DNA of 64,000 bases, taken from NCBI GenBank assembly GCA_033439795.1, contig JAUTDP010000001.1, positions 4,216,001 to 4,280,000 on the forward strand, in the 5' to 3' direction. Made by a program: the position numbers and the translations under genes. Of the stretch, positions 22,501 through 32,687 are shown piece after piece. The notes under the pieces are model-generated. The model was not told the origin of the DNA. It ran no database searches and saw only the letters and a program-made list of their open reading frames with translations. Every line of letters starts with the position of its first letter. The first letter of the stretch is position 1. The stretch is from Sordaria brevicollis (taxonomy: Eukaryota; Ascomycota; Sordariomycetes; Sordariales; Sordariaceae).

Positions 22501-22622
22501 ATGGGTATAGACAAAGACGGCGGGGGTTGTTACAATTGTCTGGTCGAACGAATTCGTATCCTTCTCCGTCCACCTCTGCTTCGGGCGCTAGAGGGAATAG
22601 GGAAGACAGGAGAAGGCGTTAA
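16587..22622 (+). CDS. cdc-7: CDC7/SepH-type septation initiation (SIN) protein kinase
   Basis: Proposed exons: 16587-16811, 17167-17301, 17362-17391, 17443-17507, 17565-18003, 18059-18880, 18964-19476, 19553-19696, 19764-20042, 20095-20305, 20362-22123 and 22187-22622 (1686 residues). The last splice is uncertain: without it the protein ends at TAG 22125-22127 (1542 residues). Exon 8 could instead begin at 19535. An STE-type kinase domain begins near residue 76. It shows [12 protein letters not shown], catalytic Asp197 in [11 protein letters not shown], Asp215 of DFGVS and GTPYWMAPE. Acidic and Ser-rich linkers follow, repeating WDNDFA / WDEDFGGDF / YSDLFGD. Next comes an armadillo-like helical region from [19 protein letters not shown] through exon 11, then a Ser/Gly/Arg-rich tail. 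The family sits on the spindle pole body and, with a GTPase upstream and Sid1/Dbf2 kinases downstream, triggers septum formation. Upstream GTG and TTG codons were not used as starts; ATG 16587 is the first in frame. Confidence 0.9.
16679..16705 (+). repeat. GCA/TCA trinucleotide run in cdc-7 exon 1
   Basis: A short microsatellite of alternating AGC, ATC and CAG triplets gives an Ala-Ser run ([12 protein letters not shown]) in the disordered N-terminus ahead of the kinase domain. An AAC/AAT run just upstream (16617-16635) gives six Asn in a row. Both are likely length-variable between strains. Confidence 0.7.
22124..22186 (+). other. Candidate 63-nt in-frame intron containing an amber stop (cdc-7)
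   Basis: The interval starts with GTAGGA, contains the branch-like ACTGAC at 22158-22163 and ends CGGTAG. Its length is 63 nt, a multiple of three. Retained, it places TAG (22125-22127) in the cdc-7 frame; removed, it joins ATG AGG TGG TC to T GGT GGT GAT and the frame runs on to TAA at 22620-22622. The donor is weaker than the usual GTAAGT, so partial or regulated splicing is plausible. Confidence 0.5.
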
Positions 22623-23239
22623 GGTACCTAGAGTTAGTTGTGTTATGGACTTAACTCATAGATATGGCCACCAAAAGAGAATCAGGAATGGGCGTCCTTG
22701 CTTCTTCTCCTATTGTATATGCTATTTTTATACCGAGCCATGTACTATTGGATGAATGATATCGTATGATCAGTGTGAGTTGTCGAGAGTATGTCTGATA
22801 CAGGAGGTAGGTATATAGCATCAGCAGGTTAGCTGATCCCACGAGAACGGCGTGCTTTTCCAATCCCACATGTCTAGTAGATGATGTGTACAAAGTCGAG
22901 AAAGCGGCAAGTTTGGAGCAAGAGGCACATCCACGTGGGCGTCTGTCTGTGCAGAACTGTGCCTTGACATAATATGTAGATGCAGGGACGTTCCCAGCTT
23001 TGCACCTTTTTTTTGCTCGTGCAGATGTGGGAGGATGTGGAAATGAGGAACGAGCGCTTGCATCACCAGATGCTGCAGATGTCATACGCACAGTGACGAA
23101 AGTGACGGGAGGATGGTGACATCTCCAAGCCATTTGACAGACGTTCCAATCTGGCACCGACTTCCCCCATTTTCCATCCAAGACACCTTCCCACAACGCG
23201 AAATTCTCACTTACACGCGGGAGCGGGAGTTTGTCGACA
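22623..23239. promoter_or_regulatory. Intergenic region between cdc-7 and four-TM protein gene
   Basis: A 617-bp gap between tandem genes, containing the 3' end of cdc-7 and the promoter of the next gene. A T-run (TTTTTTTTGC, 23009-23018) and ordinary AT-richer 3' flank sequence are seen. No coding sequence is supported. Confidence 0.35.
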
Positions 23240-24616
23240 ATGACAAGACGAAGCGTATATATCACGGCTCTAGCGGCCTATATCATTGGCATGTAGCCTT
23301 CCATCCCCCCTTCCAATTTCACTTATCCAGACGCCAGCTATTCAATTTACCCTGGGAGCTACTGACACCGAAATAACAGTGACAACAACAACTCTAACTT
23401 CCATCCTCCTTCCCCACTGGATCACCTACTCCGTCTCCACGAAGACCCCCAACCGTCACGCCCGCGACTTACCCCTCTCGACCACCTCCAGTTTCCACGA
23501 CCACATCGGCCTTCACGAACGGTGCCAAACGCCCCTTATCCCCATCGTCCCCATTTCCACCGACCCCGATACCCTCCCCATCCTCACCCCCACGGGGAAA
23601 CAAGGAAAGAAAAAGCTGAAATGCTTCTCGTTTCCCGATCCACGATTCTGTTCGGGCTTCAACTCGGGTCCTAGTCTCGGTCCTCCACCCTCTCCTGGTC
23701 CTCCTCGATCTCCTCCTTCGCCTCCTTCGACCGACCCTGATTTCCTCAACCCTGGTGATCCGACGGACAGCCCGGACACCACTCCCCAAGAAAAAAGAAA
23801 ACGATTCTGCGTACTATGGAAATCGACAGCGTTCCTGATGAACCTAGCTGCCGTGCTAGAAGCAGCGGGACTGGTGGGGTTCGTAGTTGTTCTGGCTACG
23901 GGGCAGGGTATTTCTAAGCAGGACGGGCAAGTCGAGCGAGGGAGAAGAGGGGGGCGGGAAGAGCAGTATGGCACAGTAAGACGAGAAGGGGAGCGGAACG
24001 GAAGTCAGAGAGCAAGACAAGAGAGTGGTGAGAGAAGGGATTCGAGGAGGACAGGAGGAGGAGGAAAGGAAGACAAGGAAGGATGGAAAGTGTTGGCTTG
24101 GATGATTGGGATTGTGGCGGGGATAGAAGTGTTAGCGGGTGGTTTGGTGGTAAGTAAACATTTTCCTTTATTCCTCTTTCGGTTGTCGTGGTGATAAGGA
24201 TGGAATGTGTAAACAGCGGGATGTGGTGGCTACCCCGGTAACACCAGGATGCCTGCCCCCTTCACCATTTGTCACCCAAGACTCAGACGAGCACCGATCC
24301 CGTCAACGAATCCGGGGTAACGAAGATACTAAAAACAAGGACTAACATCATCCGCTCGCTCGCTTGCCCGCTCGCCAAACTCCTGGCTCACTCGCTAACT
24401 TGCGCACTTGCGTAGGCCTATCTCATCCATCACGATGATCTATTTTCCCAGATTCCGGGGTACCGACTGGGCGCTTCTTGGTATCTGTGCATGTTTGGGG
24501 CACTGGTTTCGATAGGGTGTGTGGTTGGGTTGGTGGCTTCGGCTTTTGTGTTGCCGATTGAAGATGACGGGAGTGGTGGTCAGACAGAGGGGGAAAGGCT
24601 TCCTTTGCTTCGATGA
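23240..24616 (+). CDS. Predicted four-transmembrane protein with proline-rich loop (claudin/SUR7-like topology)
   Basis: Three exons: 23240-23288, 23380-24149 and 24416-24616, 339 residues. The first junction only keeps the frame if intron 1 is a GC-AG intron (donor G|GCATGT, branch CTGAC, acceptor AACAG). This completes the first membrane helix, which runs from SVYITALAAYII into the second exon. Helices follow near FLMNLAAVLEAAGLVGFVVV, WKVLAWMIGIVAGIEVLAGG and WYLCMFGALVSIGCVVGLVA. The loop after helix 1 has cysteines (LKCFSFPDPRFC) and a Pro/Ser-rich part (SPGPPRSPPSPPSTDPD). The loop between helices 2 and 3 is Arg/Gly/Glu-rich. The C-terminus ends in an acidic stretch and LLR. The topology recalls claudin-like SUR7/PalI-type plasma membrane proteins, but no specific family motif is certain. 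Intron 2 is 266 nt. Confidence 0.65.
23289..23379 (+). other. Predicted GC-AG intron
   Basis: The donor would be ATT G|GCATGT and the acceptor AATAACAG, with an ACTGAC branch site 15 nt upstream of the acceptor. The nearby GT (GTAGCC at 23293) would leave a two-base overhang and shift the second exon out of frame into early stops. GCATGT gives a one-base overhang and an unbroken membrane helix. Confidence 0.55.
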
Positions 24617-26146
24617 ATTGAGGTTGACTGTTGGTTTGTTTGTGTTGTGAGATTGGAGAGCGAGGGGAAGAGGCCCTATGTCCGAGCGATACTCAGGCTA
24701 CAATATCAAGAATCCGATAGTTCGGAATCCGAGCTGAGCTGCCTGGCTGTAATTTCATTACGCGCTGAGCTTGCCGAGTACCGTGGAAGCGAGCCTCTTT
24801 CTTACCGTCCCAAGGCTTTTAGTTCAATTTTTGGTTGAGCAGTTCAATGCGAGTCCGAGTGGCACGCTTTTGAAGTCTTTGCTGGTGAAGAAGTTCAAGC
24901 GCATAGCACGACTTGTGGTGTTGTCGTTGTGTTGTCTATCCCCGGGTTTCGGCCGATCAAATAGGGGTATGCATACAGGTAAATCCACTTGCCAAAAGAG
25001 ATCTGATAGTTCGGAAAAGGTCAGACACTTCCTTCATAAATGCCGAAGCTGGGATTTAAGCATCAACCACTGTCCATGTCTGTATATACACGCCTATACA
25101 GTCATTTTTAAATGCGCCCTCGGGCTCCGATAATGTCAAGGTTCGCACTCCGTGGCTCCCGTTGTCAGGGAAACAAAGGCCGCTTCTCGGTTTCGCAAAC
25201 ATAGGTATCAAGCGACTGTGGGGAAGATCCTGGCAGTCGTCAATTAACCCAGAACTTGAGACGCTAGCCCAGGACATCGAGGACGGCTTATGATTGGCTG
25301 ACATGCCCTGTCAGATCAAATTCCAAAGAAAATCAAAAGCTTGTATTTTGTCAACAAATGGAATTTGGCCCCCTTGCATCGTGGCTCTTCCGAACTGCAG
25401 TCAGCAATCCCGTTCCGCCCATCCTCTCTACCTGCCAGATGCTGCGAACTGTGGTTGCTGTGCCGTCGGCTCTGTAGTAGAGTTGTGCCTGTGGTTCTCT
25501 CTGTGCCCCTGGATCCCGGGTCAATGGTGGTCTTGACTCTTGGTGGACTGACTGATGGACTGGTGGATTTTCGTAGCCAAGATCAGTTGATGACACCGTA
25601 TCGGGTCTCGGAAGAAGTGGATGCATTTTTGACAACAAGCAACGGAACAGGGGTTCTTCAAAAGTCCCGTCTTGTCTCTTCACGAACTCTGCCCTCGGGT
25701 GGCCCTTTTTCGTTGCCTCTTTCTTCTTTCTCTTCGCTTCACTCTCATCACACGCCGAGGGAGATTGTGTTGTTGGTGACAGTGACAGTGACACCCTCCT
25801 CCGGCAGCCCAGGAACTTTTGATTGGACACTCAGTAAGCTACCTTTTCCTTTCATACCCTCCAAAATCGCCTGTTCGGGGTTCGCGCCAAGGGATCGGAA
25901 TACGCGTATTCGCATCTTATACACCTCTTGGCCACCTCTTTTCCCATCCTCATCTCCCCCAGCTTTTGATCCCCGAAAGCGCATTCTGTTATCGGGTTAT
26001 CCAGCCTTGTACTTTTTTTATTGGCTTTGTTTTCTCACCGCCCGTGATTGTTTAGGCGCCGGCCACTTTTTAATCCAGTCGTATAAAGACAAGCTGCGAT
26101 CGTCGTTGGGTGGTTGCGCCAGAACCCCCTTTTCCTCTTTTTCACA
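24617..26146. promoter_or_regulatory. Upstream region of the erg4-type gene
   Basis: A 1.5-kb gap between tandem genes. It contains the 3' flank of the four-TM gene and the promoter of the sterol reductase gene. ORFs here, such as 25341-26267 (+), read across the erg4 start exon in another frame and look spurious. GTTGTTGGTGACAGTGACAGTGACACC near 25770 has a short 6-bp tandem (GTGACA x3). No TATA box or recognised sterol-response site could be identified with confidence. Confidence 0.35.
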
Positions 26147-28451
26147 ATGTCGTCGTCAAGGTACTCGCTACGGCAAACTCCACGGTACGTATCATAGCCC
26201 TTTTGTTTGCTTTCCCACCCCTTCCTATCCAATCCCGAAACCGCGTCGTCGCTTGAAACAAGTGTAGCAAACATCTCTTCTCGGCTTTCGCATGGAAGCA
26301 GTTCATCCCAAGTCTCGTGGGCATATGCGCCCAGAGAGGCGACTAGCTGTCTGTGCTGGAAGACGGGGCAGGGAGGGTCAAGGCGTGGCATCCAGACGGA
26401 TCTCCGGGGCGCGCGCATGATATCCCATGCAGGGTCGTTGGAGAACGTGGGATTTCGTCCCATGGATTTTTACAGAGAGAAAGTCTGGCGGTGGTGCAGG
26501 AAGTTGATGCAGGCTTCATAACCCTCGGCCACACTTTTCTACATTTCCCTGCCGAATGGACTTGTGCCACCATGTTCACTTCCCAACACCACCACCACTT
26601 TCCCTGCAACCGGGGCCCTTCGAGGCCGCCTCCTCCCAAGGCAAGCGCGGATTGCTGACATTCCGTGGCAATCACAGAAAGAAGGAACTCTTTCAGGGCA
26701 TGGTGGAGACTCCTGCACGCCGCAACACTCGTCGCAGCAAATCCCAGATTCCCGACTCCGACGGTGAATCGAGTGCTTCGGCCACCGAGAACGTCCAGTC
26801 GACAAAAGCGACGTCCAAGTCCGCGAAGAACGAGACCCTCCGGAAGCGCAACCTCAAGACCACAGGCAAGTTCCTCGAGCACCTCGACGAAACGATGCAG
26901 CCCACACCGCCCTACACGTCCTCGGACGAGCCCGATGTCGAGAACGCTCCCCTCCTTAACGGCAGCAACGCCAGCAGCAGCCGTAGCAGCCTCGACGCCA
27001 ACGGCAAGCCCAGAGAAGAAAAGCTCATCGACGGCTGGAGGCCCGGCATGGACCCCAAGGTCGACACCTCGGGCCACTTCGAGTTCGGCGGATCCCTGGG
27101 CACGGGAGCCATGATGATCTTCTTCCCCTTGCTCATGTGGTACATGTGGATCGGAGCAACCCAATACAACGGCGGCATCCCCTCGCGGGAGCCCGGCCAG
27201 AGCTGGGGTGACTTCTTCGCTCACCTGTTCGACCTCGTCTACACCAAGGCCTTCCCCCACGCCAAGGCATGGCTTTGGTACTGGTCTTTCTTGATCTTCG
27301 AGGGTGCCTTGTACTGCCTGATGCCCGGCGTCACCGCCTACGGCAAGCCTCTGCCCCACGAGGGCGGCAAGATGCTCAAGTACCACTGCTCGGCCTACGT
27401 CTCCTTCTACGTGACCTTCGCCGTTGCCGGTGTGCTTCACTTCACGGGCATTTTCCCTCTGTATCAGATTATCGACGAGTTCGGCCCCTTGCTGTCGGTT
27501 GCCATCATCTCCGGCTTCGCTGTCAGCATCATCGCCTACATCTCTGCCTTTGTTCGCGGCGCCACCCACCGCATGACGGGTCACCACATCTACGACTTCT
27601 TCATGGGCGCTGAGCTCAACCCTCGCATGTTCGGCGTTCTCGACTTTAAGATGTTCTTCGAGGTCCGCCTCCCCTGGTACATCCTGTTGCTCCTGTCCCT
27701 GGGCGCCGCCGCCCGCCAGTGGGACCGCTACGGCTACGTCTCTGGCGAAGTCGGCTTCCTCGTCATGGCTCACTACCTGTACGCCAACGCCTGCTCTAAA
27801 GGCGAGGAGCTGATCGTGACCACCTGGGACATGTACTACGAGAAGTGGGGCTTCATGCTCATCTTCTGGAACCTTGCCGGCGTTCCCTTGTCCTACTGCC
27901 ACTGCACCATCTTCCTCGCCAACCACCACCCCGACGAGTACCGCTGGAACCGCTTCGCCCTCGTCGCCCTTTATGCTTCGTACTTGTTCGTCTACTGGGT
28001 CTGGGACTCCTGCAACTCGCAAAAGAACCGTTTCCGTGCCCAGGAGCGTGGCAAGCTTCTGTACCGCAAGACCTTCCCCCAGCTCCCCTGGCAAACCCTC
28101 AAGAATCCGCAAAAGATCGAGACCGAGACGGGCGATTCCATCCTGGTCGATGGCTGGTACGGACTCGCCCGCAAGGTGCACTACACGTGCGATGCCTACT
28201 TTGCTACTTGCTGGGGCCTGATCACGGGCTTTAGCTCCCCCTTCCCTTGGTTCTACCCGGTCTTCTTTTGCTGCATGATTGCCCATCGTGCGTGGCGCGA
28301 TATTACCCGCTGCAGGGAGAAGTATGGTGATGCGTGGAGGGAGTATGAGAGGAGGGTTCCTTATCTTTTTATTCCTGTGAGTTTTCCCTGTCTGCCGTTT
28401 CTTGATTTGGGATCAAATACTGACTTTGATTATCTGCAGTACGTCATCTAA
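26147..28451 (+). CDS. erg4: Delta(24(24(1)))-sterol reductase, C-24(28) sterol reductase
   Basis: Three exons: 26147-26184, 26678-28376 and 28440-28451, 582 residues. Exon 1 is only 38 nt ([12 protein letters not shown]) and joins over a 493-nt intron to [16 protein letters not shown]; the phase and context are both good. The product is an ER polytopic protein of the Erg4/Erg24/lamin-B-receptor family that reduces the C-24(28) double bond in the last step of ergosterol synthesis with NADPH. Seen are about eight membrane segments starting with [18 protein letters not shown], the family motifs [29 protein letters not shown], and the C-terminal signature [21 protein letters not shown] followed by RVPYLFIP. 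The last exon adds only YVI; the preceding 63-nt intron has no stop, so its retention would insert 21 residues. The coding sequence is strongly C-ending in third positions, as in abundant proteins. Confidence 0.93.
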
Positions 28452-29643
28452 ACCGACCCCATGTCATACCAACCATTGCTCTCCCACACTTGTTTTGAAG
28501 TGTGTAATAGCGGTGCGAGCCGCGAAGTAGAGTTTTGGAAAGTATTCCTTGGCGGTTAAATTTGAGCATTCAGACGAAAGGAGGAAGACGAGATGAAACA
28601 AACAAACACGATATGATGTTCCAAAATAACAACGTTGTAATGAAGATGAAGGAAGAGAAAGAAGAAACAAGAGAGAAAGAGACGGTTTGGCTTCAGCCTA
28701 CGAAATGTATAACATAGCTACTAATGGCGTGATGAGAGAACAGGCGAGAAGGAAAAGGGAAGGGCTTGGGAAAGGAGTACAATTGCGGACTCTTTACCTT
28801 AACATACCTTATCTACCTAATCGTAATAAAGAATCAGAGATGCAAACATCAGATATGGAGACGAGTGGCGGGGATGTGACTTGTCTATGTCAGTGACCAA
28901 ATGAGACAAAATAATGGGAACGATATCAGAACAAGTACCAGGCCAGGCTTGGTTCTTTTCCATCCCATGCGTAAGAAAATTGAAAGCATTACACCAACAA
29001 CTTAGACTACAGTACAGCCAGTCTTCATCGTTCATCCTAACTAACCTTCATCGTCTCATCCATGCCCGTCTATACCGCAAGAGTCAAAACAAACCCTTTA
29101 CAAGAAAGAAAAGCAACCAAGCCAGGAAACAAGTGAGATGTAATGATGCTTTGCGTTTGACCAGACCGTAATTTGTGACAATTGTACACATGAAACATGC
29201 TTCTTCCCATGAAAAACGCGACGCCCGTTGAGCAAAACTCCGCGAGTTACGCCTTTCCTCCTTCAGTTCCCAAAAGAATATGCGCCAGCTTCACCCGTCC
29301 TGTGTTTTCATGACCATCCCTCCTCTCTGTCTCTCCCTCTTTCTTCTGTTGTTGAGGTGGTTCCCTCCCCGTCCCCCAGCTTCCAGCCCTGAATTAGCCG
29401 CTCGTCATTCCATCCACCAAAGCGAAATAAAAGCCATTATTTTGCATGATTAACCGGGCTGAGCGACGAGTCAGGGAATAGCTGGAGGGCGTGTGCGGTG
29501 AGGATATCAGAATCCGTTCGTTCGTTGTTCTTGAATCATTCGATGTTTAGGTATCCAGGTATCGGGCTTTGTGTTGTTGGTGTTCACGAGCTTGCCTCAG
29601 CCGTACCGCTGTAGATACCTGCGTCCTTGGTTTCTCCTGGTCT
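28452..29643. other. Convergent intergenic region, erg4 / vma-3
   Basis: A 1.2-kb gap between two 3' ends, AT-richer than the flanking genes, with purine-rich stretches (GAAGAGAAAGAAGAAACAAG near 28650). It should contain two long 3' UTRs. I see no coding sequence or RNA gene. Confidence 0.4.
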
Positions 29644-30610
29644 CTAGCACGAGGTATTGAGCGTAGCCTTGGAGTTCATCAAGAGAGCGACAATCAGACC
29701 GTAAAGACCTAGATGAATGGGTTAATAAGGTACGCGGCTGCAAGTGTAAAATCGTAGAAGACTTACCCAAGACTTCGGCGAAAATGAGAATAAGAATCAT
29801 GCCGACGAAGAGTCTGGGTTGCTGAGCAGTACCACGGACACCAGCATCACCAACAATACCAATAGCGAAACCAGCAGCAAGACCGGCGAGACCGACGGCG
29901 AGACCAGCGCCGAGCTGGATGAAACCGGTGTAAAGAGCGTATTGGTCCTGCTTGAGGGCATCGGAAATCAAGACGGAGACGACGAGACCGTAGATACCAA
30001 TGATACCAGCCATAATGACGGGAACAATGTCTGTAGGCAAGACCGGTCAGCATGTTGTGTTTCCCTTACATGCCAGAGCACAAGTTGGCTCAAGAGGATT
30101 CGACATACTCTTGACGATAAGGTCAGGGCGGAGGACACCCATGGCAGCGATACCAACACCGGACTTGGCAGTGCCGTAAGAGGCACCAAGGCAGGTGAAG
30201 ACGATGGCTGCTGTGCAGCCCATGGCACCGAAGAAGGGCTATCCAAGCACATCATGTTAGTTGGGTACGGACGACGATGTTATCGGAGCCTATATCTGGC
30301 CATTTGGTGATCGAAGGTTCAGAAGACGTTGACGTCGCCGCCAAGGTTCGTAAGCCGAAGCGGGAGGGTACTAACCGCGTAAACAGGGCTGCGTAGCAAA
30401 ACATTGTTAGCACATCTGTCCTCTATACATAACTAGCTGTAGGCTACATCATCGAAGCCGATAAATGTGTCGTGGTTGGTGGTGTTGAATAGCCCACGGG
30501 CATAGGTGTGGATGCGGAGCATGGGCGAGCTCGGCGCGGGCCTCCAACTCCTCCTCCTCCATCATCGCGGACCGGGGTGGGTTGCGTATGACCTACCAAA
30601 GATCGGACAT
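29644..30610 (-). CDS. vma-3: V-type proton ATPase proteolipid subunit c
   Basis: Five minus-strand exons: 30610-30597 (14 nt), 30388-30376 (13 nt), 30238-30109, 30030-29767 and 29708-29644, coding 161 residues. The two tiny exons rebuild MSDLCPVYAP ahead of FFGAMGC, the standard start of fungal V-ATPase c subunits. Four membrane helices are present. The proton-carrying glutamate is Glu138 in [14 protein letters not shown], and the conserved [18 protein letters not shown] loop precedes it. The protein forms the rotating membrane ring of the vacuolar proton pump. The length of 161 is normal. Introns are 208, 137, 78 and 58 nt. The gene converges with erg4 and diverges from snu13. Very high identity to other fungal c subunits makes this call secure. 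Confidence 0.96.
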
Positions 30611-31306
30611 TGTGAATGTGTTTTGTCGCGCGAGGCTATATCAAAAGGTTGAGAATAGAAGGTTGCGGTACGGAATAGCCGTGGGGTGGTGTGCGATGAT
30701 GTCGTGTTGTTGGGAAGAGTCGGGACTCGCGATCAGTGGTGATGGGGTTACGGTTCGATGGGGTTGGTGACGGATCGAGTGTCAACTGTGTTGCTGGCTG
30801 GCAGGCTGGGAACGAGGTGTTTCCAGGTTGGCGCTTGCCTGGCAAGTGCTGGGGCGCTGGGGCGAGCATCATGTTCCTGCCGCCCAATCAGGTAGCACTT
30901 GCACGACGGCGGCAGTTACGTAATCCGGAAGCGGACCAACCCATTCTTCCCCATCTGACGCTCTGCACCAGCAGCACCTGCCCCAGTGAGTGCAATGCTG
31001 GTGCAGAGCACCTCGAGGTTACCACGATCGGCTGTGGCTTGTCGTGTGTGGCTAATTCTGGTGTGGCTGGTGCCGAAATTTTCGAGTTTGAAACTGAGCT
31101 CGGGCGTTGGGGTAGCGGTCGCGCGCCAGTCAATTCGTTATCGTAGGTGCTTTTTTTTCTCCAGCGGAAACGATCCACCTTCGTCCTTCAACCACTTTTC
31201 GCCCATCTCTTTTTGCAGTTGAACTCCCCAGGGCGAGCACAACGCAGTGAACCCTGGTGTCCAGAATTTCCAATCAATCATCCATACAACAAACACTCCT
31301 ATCAAA
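30611..31306. promoter_or_regulatory. Divergent promoter vma-3 / snu13
   Basis: Nearly 700 bp between the start codons of two strongly conserved genes. A 9-T run (31150-31158) lies about 150 bp upstream of the snu13 ATG, probably in its leader or core promoter. A GT/GG-rich section runs from 30660 to 30790. No coding sequence is supported. Confidence 0.45.
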
Positions 31307-31815
31307 ATGTCTGGTCAAAACGAATCTGCTGCCTGGCCCAAGGCCGAGGACGGTGCTCTCGTCCAGGAGCTCCTCGACTGCGTCCAGCAGGCCAGCCACT
31401 ACAGACAGCTCAAGAAGGGTGCCAACGAGGCCACCAAGTCGTATGTGCACACTCCGGTCTCTGTCTACCAGAACAATCAACTAACGCACGAAATGATAGG
31501 GTCTCCCGTGGTACCAGCGAGTTGGTCATCCTCGCTGCTGATACTCAGCCTCTGAGCATCGTTCTTCACATTCCTCTGCGTACGTCTATACTCCAACCTG
31601 GGTGATCTCATGAAGATCAGACACTAACGCGTGCTTTAACAGTCTGCGAGGACAAGAACGTCCCTTATGTCTACGTTCCTTCCAAGACCGCTCTTGGCCG
31701 TGCTTGCGGTGTCTCCCGCTCGGTCATTGCCGTCTCCCTCACCTCCAACGAGGCCTCCGATCTCAACTCCAAGATCCGTGCCCTCCGCGACAAGGTCGAG
31801 CGTCTCGCTATGTAA
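31307..31815 (+). CDS. snu13: Snu13/15.5K RNA-binding protein (U4/U6.U5 tri-snRNP and box C/D snoRNP)
   Basis: Three exons: 31307-31440, 31500-31579 and 31643-31815, 128 residues. This is an L7Ae-family protein that binds the kink-turn of U4 snRNA and of box C/D snoRNAs. Motifs seen are [20 protein letters not shown], the [17 protein letters not shown] core whose first codons are rebuilt by splicing, [19 protein letters not shown] across the second splice, and [16 protein letters not shown]. The L7Ae RNA-binding residues ([10 protein letters not shown]) are intact. Both introns are about 60 nt, with GTATGT and GTACGT donors. The length equals that of other fungal Snu13 proteins. It is tandem with the Sac phosphatase gene. 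Confidence 0.95.
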
Positions 31816-32687
31816 AGCGCAGCATCACTATTTGGAAAGGATATAGTGGAATAGGAGAAATTTGGTGTTAGGTTGATAAAGCCCCGGGTCTCGTACTAGC
31901 TGGAAGGCAGTCACGACGATCATAGCGGAACAAAAAAAAATTGGAAAATCGTTCATACTGTACTTCTGGCTTGGACGTCGATGGACCCCTTCGTCTTATG
32001 TGACTGCAATGGTGCCCTGACTACGTCCTGTGTTCTTTTGGCTACCGCGCCTGGTGATACCTCCATATCGTCGGCACACCATGACCCCGAAGATCCCAGG
32101 GTTTGGGTTATTGGTGAGTGTAAAACTTTTTGCGGTTCGCGACACGTCAAACGAGTCCCTTGCTGGCCAGAACCATTTCAGGTGGGGGCCTGAAGACACC
32201 CTCGGGCCACTCTAGGCCAACGCCCCCTGGCTGAAAAGAGTGGAAAATGACGTCGGGTTCCATCCGACTTTAGCGCATGTGCCCCACGCTCTGTCAGGAC
32301 CCGACATCATCGGCACCGGTCACTTTCCACTCCCACACGAGGGAGGGAGGACCCAGGAACCAACTGCCCGAACCCAGCCAGGGCAGCACTGCAGCATCCA
32401 ACCCAACCTGACGGGACAGCGACCACGTTCTTTTCCCTAATCTATAGATTCGTTCCTTCACCTTCCTCCTATCTTGATCATCCCAAGTATCGGATCAAAA
32501 GATCACCTAGGCCATCTCAAACAGCTTCGTCGCATCATCTCTATAAGCCACCCCTTGCGCGCATCGCCCTTACCTCCTTGCAATACCCGAGTTCAACCTC
32601 CTTCAGAAACACACGAGGGCCTCGACAAGAGGTCCTATCCGCTCATTTGTAACGACTTGATGAGGAGATAAGCATAACTGGACCAAC
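31816..32687. promoter_or_regulatory. Intergenic region between snu13 and the Sac-domain gene
   Basis: An 872-bp gap between tandem genes. A short A-run (31931-31939) probably belongs to the snu13 3' UTR. From 32410 onward the sequence is CT-rich and leader-like for the Sac gene. Several short ORFs overlap in all frames and are not called. Confidence 0.35.

Noticed and set aside
26343..28286. A 647-codon open frame on the minus strand, antisense to the sterol reductase gene
   Set aside because: Strong C-ending codon bias in the sense gene removes stops from the antisense frame; the translation is Val/Gly/Glu-rich and matches no protein. The sense strand codes an intact enzyme.
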